Notes under the pieces: generated by a model
The model's input: the letters and a program-made list of their open reading frames with translations, nothing else
The model's database searches: none
Told to the model about the DNA's origin: nothing
Source: Rhizodiscina lignyota
Lineage: Eukaryota; Ascomycota; Dothideomycetes; Aulographales; Rhizodiscinaceae
Direction: 5' to 3'
Assembly: GCA_010015805.1 (NCBI GenBank)
Contig: ML978126.1
Span: forward strand, 620,001-684,000
DNA: 64,000 nucleotides
Made by a program: the position numbers and the translations under genes
Shown: piece by piece, positions 22,622 through 33,240 of the stretch
Layout of the letters: every line of letters begins with the position of its first letter
Numbering within the stretch: the first letter of the stretch is position 1

Positions 22622-25600
22622 CTACACCACCCTCCTCGATCGCCCCTTCCTCATCGCACCCCAGTCATCACCCTCCACCTCCGCGTCGTACTCCTCATCC
22701 TCCGCCCCGTCGAACCCACCCACGCGCTTGTCGCGCTTGTCGCCAACGCGGCGCAGCAGGCCCATGATGCTCTTCTTCTTCTCCTCCTTCAACTCGCCCT
22801 GTGCGGCAGGAGCGGCCGGTGCCGGTGCCGGCGATGGGGCAGGCGCGATCGATGCCGTGTCACCGACGACAGTGACAGGCCGATATCGGCCTGGGATTCC
22901 GATGTTCGAGCGCTCGGAAGGCGCGAGGGACGGTGCGTAGCCCATAGGAAGGCCAGGAGGACCAGGGACTGCGAGACCTTGGTTTGGGGAGCCGGCGATC
23001 GAGGGGAGCTGCTTGCTGCGGGCCTCTGCTGCGGCGCTCTTGTACTGCTTCTGGGCCATCGGTCTGCCCATGCCGTTGTTCATGCCCATCTGATTCGGCA
23101 TCATGCCCATACCGTTGCCGCCGGCCATCGTGTTCGGGTTCATGTTCATGCCCATCTGGTTCGGGTTCATGTTCATACCCATCTGGTTTGGCATCATGCC
23201 CATACCCATCTGATTCTGCATCATGCCCATGCCCATCTGATTTGGCATCATTCCCATATTCATTTGGGGGTGCATTTGGGGGTGCATTTGGGGGTGCATC
23301 TGGTTGTGCATCATACCCATGCCCATCTGGTTCTGCATCATACCCATGGCCATTGGGTTCTGCTGCATCATTCCCATGCCCATGCCCATTCCTTGCATCT
23401 GTTGCTGTGGCATTCCCATGTAACCCATATTCATCTGCGGGTCGAACATCGGAGGGGCCATGTTGGGCAGAGTCATGGTGCGTCCTTGATGGCTCTGCTT
23501 GCGCCACTTCTTCATTTTGTCCTCCTGCTGCAGCGTATCCAACAGAGTGGGAGCGCCGACTGTGCCGCGAGGAGCCTGACCAACATAACCTCCACCGAAG
23601 TTGCTCTGGTAGGAGACTTGGGGCTGCTGGCCGCCGTATTGCTGTGCGTATGGATTTGGAGCGCCGGGAGCGAGCATGCCACCTTGAGAGGCATACATGA
23701 GCGGCAGATCGTCTGGGAACGGAAGTCGTTGAGCGAATGGCGGCAGTTTCTTCGAGGCACGACTGGTTGGTCTCGAGGCTTGCGATTGGCCGGAATCTGG
23801 CCTATTCTGAGTGCCAGTCGGCATGCCATACACACTTGGAGCGATAGACGCATGGCCACGAGCGAGAGAACCGGCCATGGAGAGGCGACGCATTGATTCA
23901 GGATCCTGGCCGAGCGTCTTCGCTTGCATCAGAACGCCGAGCGGCGTGTCATCGTCTTCATCGCTGCTTGCCTTGAGCTTGCCGCCCGTAAGGCTTGGGG
24001 TGCTCTGGTGAGCAGGCGTCTTGCGGTAGTCGGCAAGGGATGGAGGTTTCATGTCTGGCATGTTATGTGCGTATTGAAGGAGGTGGACGTCCTTCTTCGT
24101 CATGATTTCCGGGCTTGTTGACGCTCGGTTGTTTGGAGGGGGACTGGCTCCTGCTGCAGTGGAAGTTGATGAATCAAAATTGATAGACGAAGCAAATGTG
24201 TCTGAGACATCACGACCAACGGATTTAGCCACAGACTGTCTGTGCACTTGCAACAGGGCTTGCTGACGCTCCCTCTGCTTTCGTATCTTCTTCTGCTCTT
24301 CCTCGTCATCTAGATCATCGTACTCGGTAATGTCCTCGTCCTCGTCCAGAGTCTCGCCGCGGCGGATTCGAATCTTTTCATCGTACTGCTCCTGCTGCTT
24401 TGCAGCTTCGAAGTCCTTCTGCGTCATTTTGCGAGTGCCCATCTGGGGGGAAGATTGCGTGTATGTGAGAGCGGAGGTATTGAAGGATTCAGCGCTGCTA
24501 AGACGAGAATGGCCGAAGCCTTTGTTGGCCGGCGCATCACGTGATGGGAGATCACGCTGAATTACGGTAGAATGAGTAGAGACCTTGCTGGGAGTGTCTG
24601 TTGGCTTAGGGAAGATGATTTCATTCTCGCTCGTAGAACCGAAAGTCTGGCGGCTGGATTCGTTGCGGATAGAGGGGGATTGCTCCATATGAGCTGGAAC
24701 TGGTGGTGGGGATTCGGGCGACGATGGCCCACTTGTAGAGGAGTACATGAGTTGATCCGTAGACTTGCGGTTGAAGAGATCTGGAGATGCAGCTGGTTTT
24801 CCAGCAGAGAGCGATGTATCGACGCGCATGGGGTTTGGCATGTGAGAAACGTCGGATCGAATTCCTCCGATAGGCTTGCGCGTTGTCAATGTAGGTTCAG
24901 TGTCCTAATGTTAAAACTGTCAGTATGGGAGGTGGAGCTGAATCTGTGCCAGCAGACGAAACATACCGCTCTGAGGAAGGCGCGTGCCGGTGGCTGCGTC
25001 AATGGCTGGGGAGTCGCGTTGTTGCTCTTGCGTTCTCCAAGACCGGCAAACATATTGTCAAAATCGCTCTCGAAAGAAGTCTGGCCGACAGGAATCGACG
25101 TCTCAAGCTTTGGTGCAACTGCTGTGCTCGCGTAGCTAGATGTAGTCAAGGCCCGCTCGCGCGACAATTGGCTTCGCTGATGCTGCTTCGTACTGCTGTC
25201 GAGTTCGAGCTTTGGTTCTGGAGAACTGTGAGGCGAACTGCGACTAGCGGCACCATTCATGTTAGTTTGACCTGCGGAAAGATGTTAGCTATTCAGTCTC
25301 ACCAGATGTGTTAAGTGAGATCGGAGCATCTACTTACGCGAATGAGGCAATGTATCGTCAATCTCGAACGATGACGGTACAGTGGATGCACTACTGTACC
25401 TGGGAGAAGAAGACGTTGCAGTGTCGCCACCGACGCGAGTGAAGGCACTGCTGGCATGAGAGCCACTGAAAACTATCAGCGCGTTGTAAACAGTTTATAT
25501 CAACCCAACTTACCGCATTCGAGAATCAGGCTTGTCGTCGAACGAGATCACCGGCCGGCCTTTCTGGGGCAGGACGCGAAAGGAGGATTCTGCGGGCAGT

Positions 25601-25713
25601 GCGGTAGTGGAGGGAGATGTGGTAGATGGAGAAGTCGAAGCCTCGTCGAGCACGTTGCTGGCCGACTTGCGTCTGAAAGCTCCTGCGAGCTTCTTGCCCA
25701 CGCCGGGAGCCAT
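22622..25713 (-). CDS. Met/Gln-rich low-complexity protein, unknown function
   Basis: On the minus strand the exons are 25713..25514, 25465..25338, 25271..24967 and 24904..22622, giving 971 residues. The start MAPGVGKKLAGAFRRKSA follows a longer frame lacking another ATG. No known domain is visible. The N-terminal half is Ser/Thr/Pro-rich and disordered. A coiled-coil-like acidic segment lies near EQYDEKIRIRRGETLDED and EEEQKKIRKQRERQQALLQV. A Met/Gln/Gly region consists of tandem variants of NQMGMGMM and HPQM. The C-terminus is conserved-looking (KKKSIMGLLRRVGDKRDKR, DDWGAMRKGRSRRVV). Introns of 48-66 nt keep the frame throughout. The architecture resembles a conserved fungal cytoplasmic or cortical scaffold, but that is a guess. 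Confidence 0.8.
23060..23440 (-). repeat. In-gene tandem repeats encoding Met/Gln/Gly motifs
   Basis: Imperfect tandem units on the minus strand encode NQMGMGMM variants. Three near-perfect 12-nt units around 23263-23300 encode HPQM. Units of this kind are expected to vary in number between strains. Confidence 0.75.
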
Positions 25714-28700
25714 CTCGGCCACGAGAGGGATTTATCGAATGTGAGAAGATTGTCCAACGAATGTCAAAGAAGTGTGTGTGCTATTTGTTGCGGGTGTGTT
25801 GTTGGTTGAAGGTTGGTAGGCCGCGGGGGAAAAGCGGTAGGAAATAGGCGCACGGGTGCGGTTGAAAGGGGCGACGCGATTGCGCTACCGCTTCGTTGTA
25901 GACATAACAACGTATTAGACTCTATGAATACCGAAGTGATTGTTGGAGATGCAATCGTCGTCTGCGTCGTCGTTCCTCTTCGTGTCGTTAAAGAGCGGAA
26001 TCCAAATTGTTATTAAAAAGTACAATATCTGCGAGCGTGGACGAGCCAATGTCAGCCTATTGATCTGAGCAATATCAACGCTACGGGTATGGCCCAAGCC
26101 AACATCCTATGAAGTTCTCAACAGGACCATGGTGGGACGTCGTCGTTGGAGAAAAGATGTGACCGAACAGGATCTGCAGGCCACCGTTGGGGCGGAAGTA
26201 TAGATGGCGGTGCTGCTTATGTTGGAGAGACGACATCGTGACTCCCTCGCGTCTAGTCGATGCCCAGGCTGGCCGCCACGATTCCAGCTATTATCGTCGC
26301 CGTGGCGCGTCCGTCTGGTCCGTTGTCGTTCTGTTGTCCTTCTCTTCGACGGCCGTCGTCCGAGCTTGGCGGTGATGGATGCACAGGGGAAGGAAAGACG
26401 GACTCACCGAATGGAAAAGAGGGCAATGGCAATCCAAATGAAGCTCCCAAAACGTCCGCAGTAAAGAAGGACGGCACGCCTGTAACGAAGGAAGAGGGAA
26501 GAGTGGTGAGTGATGAGGTTGGAGACCAGACGACGACGACACTTCTGTCCCGTCAGGAGCGCACGCCAGCCCACGTCCTTGAGCACAGGCTTTTTCTCGG
26601 CTCCAAAGAACCCTTACACCTCCGTCATCCGCATCAGGAACCAGAACAACAACAGACTGGCTGGGACCGAGCGCAATTGCAATTGCTGAGATCGTCAATC
26701 TCCGCGAGGCTGGGGACTTTCATTATTATAATTGAGGATTCATCATCGCTGGCTTGGGGGCGGCTGCGCGCGACAGCCATGGCTCTGGAGACCGTCCTGC
26801 CACACTGCAGAAGGAGAAGCACGTTTACGCCACATCCTCCGCTAGGACCGTCTGGTGCAATAACAGCCTGGAAATAGACTGCTTGCGCCGGCTGGGGATG
26901 CTGCACGATCGCCGCCATGGGAACAGCGGAACCCTACAAACTTTGCGTCCACACTTCTTCAGCGGCATATGGTGACCGCTTCACAGCCGCAAAGCCGTCG
27001 TATGCTTCAGCAGCATTATTCTTCTCATCGTCTTGCCGTGCAGACTGCGCGCAGCTGGCTCCCAGGTCACTGGTCAGCCTGCGGAACACGATGGCGTGTC
27101 CCGGGATGCAGCCTGCATGTGAGAAGAGGCGTTCCACATCCAGCGATCCATGGCCGATCCCTGGTCAAACTCCACCCCATTTTGGGACAGGGTCGTTAGC
27201 CGCCTCGTCCACGCCACGATGAGCTGAGAGCCGCTGCAGCTGCTTGTCGACTGTCTTGCTTGACACCAGACGAGTTTCATAAGAACCGTCTTCTTCTTCT
27301 TCGCCTCTGCATCTTCCGGGCGCTCTGGATGTGATTGTTTCAAGTCACGAAGGGGACGACACAAGCGGCCGCGGTGGTCCGAATGGCTGTAAGCCAGCTG
27401 GCCATTCGAAAAACATTGAACAGTGCGCAATACGACCTAGCATCGGCACTCTCACGATCCCGATGCAGTCGCCATACTAATTTCCTGTCGACCGCACGCG
27501 TTCCTGGCGGATCCTTGACATCTGACTGCCGGAACTGGCATCTTTCAAGAAGGTGACTGGAAACAAGGCAGAAGGTATAATATCCTGGCGTCCCCGCCTC
27601 TTCCAGTTCCAGAATGACAAAGCGGCCGCTGCAACCATTCGGAGACTCGACGTTATGGCCGGACAGATCGCGACTTGCGAAAGGGGTTCGCAACGGCGTG
27701 GCAATGCGTACCACGACACCGGTATCCCAACGAATGAACGCACTTTTAGTTCTCATCCCATCCTGATTTTCCGTTTTCCATTTTTTGCCGGTCCCAGTCT
27801 TTCCAAGCTCTTGTCGAGTTGTCATGCAAGTATCGTAAATCCCGATGTATTTTTCCAGATTTCGTCATGTTCCCTGAATTTTCCCATCACCCCCTCCTAT
27901 GCATGGAGATTTTGCTGCTTATCGCAGTATATTCCGGAGCATATACAGATGGTCATGGGTACTTTGCGTGGCCCTTGAACCCCATCTGCAGAGACAACGC
28001 ACGCGATGTCAGGAAGACTCGGAGCGACGGCCGCTGGATAGACATTGGCTTGGACCCCTTCAACGCCCAGGTCTCTACTCCGTACTGTTTGCAGGACTTG
28101 CGATGGCATCCATGTAAATGTCGAATCTCGCCTCTGCAGATTGCCCTAGTCTGTGCGCGGATGTTGCGCGATTCAGTGGAGCAGAAAGTGACATGCTTCT
28201 AGACTGAGGAAACTGAGGAAAGCGAAGAAATTGGAGTAGCCCTCGTTCTACTTCGTGCTTGCTGGGCGGCGCGAAGTTTGAAGTCTAGGGGATCAAACCA
28301 AACATACCTATTGGCGCGTGGCTTTACCCTTTGGTAGGTTGGATTTGTCCATAGGTTTACTGCTAGCTGTGGAAGACGTGTCGGCAACCAAGGCGCATAT
28401 CATCTCTCGTACTTCCAGTCGAGGCAATGTAAGGCACATTGGAGTGGGACTCCAGAGCGGTTAGGCGCATCTAACGTAGTGGTAAGACGTAAATGGATAC
28501 TTCATCACTACGGCAACGCGCTATGGTTTCCTCCACTGGGGGCAGTCATATATCTCACCAATATGTATATTGCAAATGGCGTATCCGATTGCGAAGATCA
28601 GTGGTAGATGTTGCGGATTACAGCCCTCGCAAGAGTTATCACCGAGTGGCCACTCTGAATACCAGCGACTACGACTCCGTCTCGAGTGCGACCATGACGA

Positions 28701-29961
28701 GCTGGCTCTACGAAGGGGAGCACAGGGTTGTGATGCTCTTGTTCCATTCAATAACGTTATGGGGAAGATTGTTGGTTGATGTGGTTGTCTCTTTGTGTCG
28801 CCGGATTTGGTAACTACCTCGAGTCGGGGTGTGGACGAGACAAGAAGTCGCGTCGAGTAGGACAATTGTCAAGATTCTCGATGATGAAGAGGAAGAGCAG
28901 GCAGAACGAATCTCTGCGGGCGTGTCGTCGCTGGTTCTCTAGTGTTGTCGGGAGGAAAGGCGAGGGTGCTTCATCGGCTGCTAACTGCATTAACGCCTGG
29001 CCAAAGTGTCGACGGGACTTGAGACTCGATAATGAAAGAGGGAGAGAGGATAAATCGGGTCTCTGCTGTGAGCGAGCTGTTGTTTGTTCTCTGCTGGTGT
29101 GAGGAGGAAAGAGGAGGATGCTTTGCCAACTAGTAATGGCATCAGAGCGCAGTCAAAAGTCGGCGGCACTCAAGGATAGAGAAATGCACACGTTATCTGC
29201 CTCAGCCAGGAATAGATACGGACGGTCTCCTGGAAACGTGTCATGTAGCGCGATATTCGAAGACTTTGGTAGAGTGTCAAGTTGTTGACTCGGCCTTTGA
29301 TTCACGACCAACATCCACGTTCACCGAAGCACCGATTGTGTTATGGATCAAGCGGAACGCTACTATTCTCCAGGAACCTCATTGTCTTGGATCTGGCCAA
29401 GTCTGCGATGGTATCTACATACATTTGTAGCGGCTCCATCAAGCCCAGCAATCATTACAGAATCAAGAGTGGTCTCTCTTCTGTTACCCTGCTGCTTGGT
29501 GCGCGTGCGGTCGTGTATGATGTTGTCAGAGGTTTCCTGTGACACTAGATTTACAACATGCTACACCACCGCGCACCCACCAAGATTCCAGGCCGAAAGC
29601 ATCTCGTCTGCCGTCGGTGCAACGAGAGCCAGCTGCAGTTCTAATTCTCCTTTGTGTAAAAGAGCTCAGCTTACTCCTTTTACATTTGACGGAGCACCAA
29701 CAGAGCACTATCAATCCTCAGACCAAGCCAGAGACAAGCTGCACAAGTCCACAGTGGGGTATACGTCGCTTCTACCCAGTCGAATCGGTCGCAATCGAAA
29801 GTTTCCACTGGTCTAGGGCTTATAATACCAACTGTTCCCTTCGAAGCAACTGCGGCTTGTTTGGACGAGCAACCAAAGTCAATCCCGTTGGTAACTCTGC
29901 TCCAACTTACGTGTGGCTCATACGTTCAGTAGCTGTCAGACTATGAAAACATTACTAGGTA
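25714..29961. other. 4.2 kb stretch without a supportable gene
   Basis: The first ~200 bp form the promoter of the Met/Gln-rich gene. From 26100 to 27900 both strands carry medium open frames of 100-205 codons that look weakly protein-like but match nothing I recognise. On the minus strand a 72-nt segment at 26408-26479 is bounded by a good acceptor (CTTCGTTACAG) and donor (GTGAGT), so remnants of a gene may lie here. A block near 27600 (TTCCAG, then CAAAGCGGCCGCTG) resembles one at 51710. From 28200 to 29960 I see nothing definite. Confidence 0.5.
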
Positions 29962-30386
29962 CTACCAGCGGCGAATATACACCCTACCCGAACCCCTCCC
30001 TGCTCCTGCTCCGACGAAGCGCATCGGGTGGTCTTTGTACCACTGCAGTTGCACCCTAAAGGCGTCATGCTTCCGCTTCTCCTCCGTCAACTCCTCCTCC
30101 GACTTTACTTCGAGCTCCGTGGACTCTTGTCGTTCGTCGCAAGGTTTCATCCAGACATCCTGTATCCCCATCTGCCGCCGAGTCTGTTCGTTGAAATAGC
30201 GCGTAAAGCGTTCTTCTCGCCACTCTGTAGCTGGTAATAAGCATATCGAGGAATGACGAGGATGAGCTACCTACTGTCACCGAAGAAGAACACAGCAAGG
30301 GACATCCACCATTGGTGCCTCATCCCGGCCAGCAGCTCCTCGTTCGTCATGTCCTCCACTGGCTTGGCCTTGAAGATGTTGACCAT
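29962..30386 (-). CDS. Small protein of 126 residues, unknown function
   Basis: On the minus strand the exons are 30386..30275 and 30230..29962, with a 44-nt intron (GTAGGT to TTACCAG). The frame continues from MVNIFKAKPVEDMTNEELLA and MRHQWWMSLAVFFFGDS into TEWREERFTRYFNEQTRRQM. The C-terminal region has a charged helix (EEELTEEKRKHDAFRVQLQW) and ends in a Gly/Arg segment (GAGAGRGSGRVYIRRW). Without splicing, the first exon runs into TAG immediately, so the intron is needed. The composition and Trp-rich motifs look constrained. I do not recognise the family. The intron is at the short limit and has no strong branch point, which is the main weakness of the model. Confidence 0.6.
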
Positions 30387-31065
30387 TGTGTTGGCTTGTT
30401 CAATGTCAATAGTATTTGAGAATCTCAATTTCGTCAAGGTGGTTGCCGACAGTATTGATGATGTTGGCAGTACGACATTGGTTGCTGAAGGGAGTCAGGA
30501 GCTACATTATCCTCTTATTTTCTATGGGGGTAGCTCTTTGGACACGTGTGATGCGTGAAGTGTTCGGGGTTCCACAGGCAGCTCATGTGGCCGAGCACGG
30601 TCTTTACAACATCATCATCCACTAGATTCAGCGGGCTCACGAAAGGGGAGAGCTTCCAAGGAGGCACTAAACCCCCAAGATACCTGCAGTGCCTGTCCAT
30701 CATCGAACAAATGGCACCGGCTTACTGACACGAATACCGGAGATGGTTTCAGAATGTACAAGCTCTTCAACATTTGTACTTCGCTTCAGGAATAGTATAC
30801 GTATCGGTTGAAATGTGATATAGCATTACAGAACGGTAACATCACGTTGAGAGCATAGGGTTAGGGGCTACAATGTTGGAAATTCAATATTCATTTTTAT
30901 TTTGTTGTTTTTGGCTTAATTACTCCAATACTTCCAGTCATGTTCCATGCTGAAGTGCTTGCCATGATCCGTAATCCAGAAACGCCGCGCCATGCCTCGG
31001 AATAGAATCAAGCAGAGCCTTCTCTCCCAGAGCCTGCTACGCAAGCGACTGCGGCGGCTAAGAAA
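30387..31065. other. Intergenic region upstream of the 126-residue gene
   Basis: This 679 bp stretch separates the 5' end of the gene at 29962-30386 from the 3' end of LSM6. Part is A+T-rich (30750-30930). No gene is seen. Confidence 0.55.
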
Positions 31066-31416
31066 TCAAGGATCTGCCGAAATGTACATCACTGAGCAAG
31101 TTAGCCTAGCCATCAGTGACGAGATTTCTCAGACAAACCATTGTTCCCTCGAACGAAAGCATCGCCATAGTTTCGATGCAGTTTGCCGTTCACAAACTCC
31201 TTCGTCTGCTCGAGGGCAATGTTCATGTAGCCATCGACTGATTGGAGTTCTCCTATTCTCAGTATTAATATGGAAATGAAGAGGTATGTATACGTTTTGA
31301 AGTTGGTCATCACCTTTGTAAACGATGCCCGAGTTCAATTTGACGGTAACCGGTGCACCTATGATCTCGGCGAGAAAGCTTGAGGGATCTTTTGTATCGC
31401 TGTTTCCGTTCTCCAT
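31066..31416 (-). CDS. LSM6: U6 snRNA-associated Sm-like protein LSm6
   Basis: On the minus strand the exons are 31416..31314, 31252..31139 and 31091..31066, giving 80 residues, the normal LSm6 size. LSm6 is one of seven subunits of the nuclear LSm2-8 ring, which binds the U6 3' end, and of the cytoplasmic LSm1-7 decapping ring. The Sm1 motif is seen in SFLAEIIGAPVTVKLNSGIV and ELQSVDGYMNIALEQ. The Sm2 motif is completed only by splicing, GDAFVRGNN joined to VMYISADP. The second intron (GTTTGT, branch GGCTAAC, TGCTCAG) is 47 nt long and the last coding exon is only 26 nt. The start is the ATG giving MENGNSDTKDPSSF; the open frame extends upstream without ATG. Confidence 0.93.
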
Positions 31417-31720
31417 TGTCGTACCGATTTTCAAATCCTCTTGGCTTGTGAATATTTCCACAACCGGCTGTCAACTTTTGCCAATCCGAATAGTGCGGTG
31501 GTGTTGTCGGCGCTTTTCGATGGCGAAACTTCGGCAATGTTGCGGCAATGGACCCATTTTTCTCCGATCTTCGCCTGGGGCTAAACGCGTTCACGGACTT
31601 TAATTCGCGACTTTTTAGCGGAACCCCGCGACATTCACTTCATCGCATTGTCGCGTTCAGCATGTCCTTTCACGGACTGATGGTATAGGACATACACAAA
31701 TCTGACGTTCTCACCCGACT
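31417..31720. promoter_or_regulatory. Shared divergent promoter, LSM6 and Rad60-like gene
   Basis: Only 304 bp separate the two divergent start codons, so control elements must be shared or tightly packed. An ACGCGT hexamer, the core of the MluI cell-cycle box bound by MBF-type factors, lies at 31585-31590. TTCACGGACT occurs twice (about 31590 and 31670). The regulatory meaning is inferred. Confidence 0.5.
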
Positions 31721-33079
31721 ATGAAGCGATCCTTCTTCTCCAAACCCGCCGCCGCCCCCTCGCAGAGTGTCCAGAAAACGGAAGAAGACGCTACGGACCT
31801 CTTCCGCCAATCCAGCAATGTCTACAGCAGCATTGTTGCCGAGAGAGAGCGTAAACTGAAGGAGAGGAAAGAGAGAAAAGCGAAAGCAAAGGCAAAAGTA
31901 GAAGAGAACAGTGACGAAGATTGGGAAGGCTCAGGCGCAAAGAAAAAGAGGCGAATCAGCTTGGAGGATGAGGATGAGGATGAGGATGCGCATGATGTCA
32001 AGCCTCAGACGACGCCAACGAAGCGGACACGATCTCAGACAAATACGCCGGCGAAAGTGAAGCAGTCGCCTACGGACCTGTCTGCGAGATACAATGATGC
32101 GATGGCCGCGGCGAAGGACGCGTCCAAGCAAACCGATATTGTCGATCTGGGTGGATCTTCTCCGGAGCCTGAGCCTGACGACGACGATTTGTATGTGCCA
32201 CCGAAGCCGAGGTTGACACCACAGAAAGACAAAAGCAACAAAGTCATCGAGCTTGACGAGGTGGGGACAGATAACATGGATCCAGAAGAGAGGGAATACC
32301 TTGAGCTCATTGAGAGAGCCAAAGAACGTATGCGCCTCGAAGAATTAAAACAAGCCAAAGGCAAGCCTGCTTCCTCATCCTCCACTATTCAACAAATAGT
32401 GCCTGTTGCACCGAATCCTACAGATCCTCCAGTGAGCATAATGGTTACTTCCGACATAGAAGGCGTCAAACCGCTTGTCGTACGAATTCTTCTGTCCAAG
32501 AGAATCAAGGACGTACGAGTGGCTTGGTGTGGCTATAACCAGCTTCCCGGGGATCAGAGCGCGGCAGTGTTCATGACATGGCGCGGCTTGAAGCAGTGGG
32601 ACATCACGACATTGAAACGCATGATGGACAGCGTCGTGGATATATCTGTCAGCGAAGACGGCACATTTAGTTGTGTTGGACGTGGAGACGGCATCACGGA
32701 AGACTACTCGAAGATACACCTCGTCGCGACTACACAAGAGCTATTCGACGAAGCGAAGAGGAACGAGGAGAAGAAGTTGCAGGAGCCAACCGAAGAAGAC
32801 GTTGATGCCAATGTCCTTGAAAGCCTTGACGATATTCCGAAAACGAATGACCTCATCCCCATTCTGCTGAAGGAGAATGGAGATTACGGAGAGCTCAAGA
32901 TCAAGGTCAAGCCACATACAACTTTTGAGCGCCTTATTGCTGCATTTGTGAGGGCAAAAGGTGTTCCACCGGGGAAGAACGTCTTCTTGATGTATGAAGG
33001 CGAAAAGCTTAACCCCGACGACGAGATGAAGGACTCGGAGATTGAAGAAAGGGATGTCGTTGAGGTATATGTCCGGTAA
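31721..33079 (+). CDS. Rad60/Esc2/NIP45 (RENi) family protein with SUMO-like domains
   Basis: Single exon of 452 residues. Family members carry SUMO-like domains that bind the SUMO E2 enzyme and SUMO-pathway partners, and act in DNA repair and replication-fork processing. The first ~230 residues are disordered, with acidic and basic clusters (KKKRRISLEDEDEDEDAHD) and a SUMO-interaction-like acidic stretch (DIVDLGGSSPEPEPDDDDL). Residues ~240-345 resemble a first SUMO-like domain (VSIMVTSDIEGVKPLVVRI). Residues ~377-452 form a well-preserved C-terminal SUMO-like domain (IKVKPHTTFERLIAAFV, FLMYEGEKLNPDDEMKDSEI, VVEVYVR). There is no diglycine at the end, so it is not a conjugated SUMO. Confidence 0.88.
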   Translation: MKRSFFSKPAAAPSQSVQKTEEDATDLFRQSSNVYSSIVAERERKLKERKERKAKAKAKVEENSDEDWEGSGAKKKRRISLEDEDEDEDAHDVKPQTTPTKRTRSQTNTPAKVKQSPTDLSARYNDAMAAAKDASKQTDIVDLGGSSPEPEPDDDDLYVPPKPRLTPQKDKSNKVIELDEVGTDNMDPEEREYLELIERAKERMRLEELKQAKGKPASSSSTIQQIVPVAPNPTDPPVSIMVTSDIEGVKPLVVRILLSKRIKDVRVAWCGYNQLPGDQSAAVFMTWRGLKQWDITTLKRMMDSVVDISVSEDGTFSCVGRGDGITEDYSKIHLVATTQELFDEAKRNEEKKLQEPTEEDVDANVLESLDDIPKTNDLIPILLKENGDYGELKIKVKPHTTFERLIAAFVRAKGVPPGKNVFLMYEGEKLNPDDEMKDSEIEERDVVEVYVR

Positions 33080-33240
33080 TTCGTAAGGGCAAGGGTTTTG
33101 GAGTAAGGCTCTCGCATGGGGGTATGGTCCATTTTAAGCTGGATATGATACCCAAAACTTTTGCAAGTAGGCGGGTGTTGGCTGTTCAAAAGGTTTACTT
33201 CATTCTATGTTAAACGAACCATTGGCAATGCATCCTCTAT

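Noticed and set aside
27340-27825. A 161-codon minus-strand frame with an ATG
   Set aside because: No recognisable family or motif, and the overlapping plus-strand frame is of similar length, which is typical of non-coding GC-balanced sequence.
28440-28500. A tRNA-like A-box (TAGTGGTAAGAC)
   Set aside because: No B-box or acceptor stem is found at the right distance.
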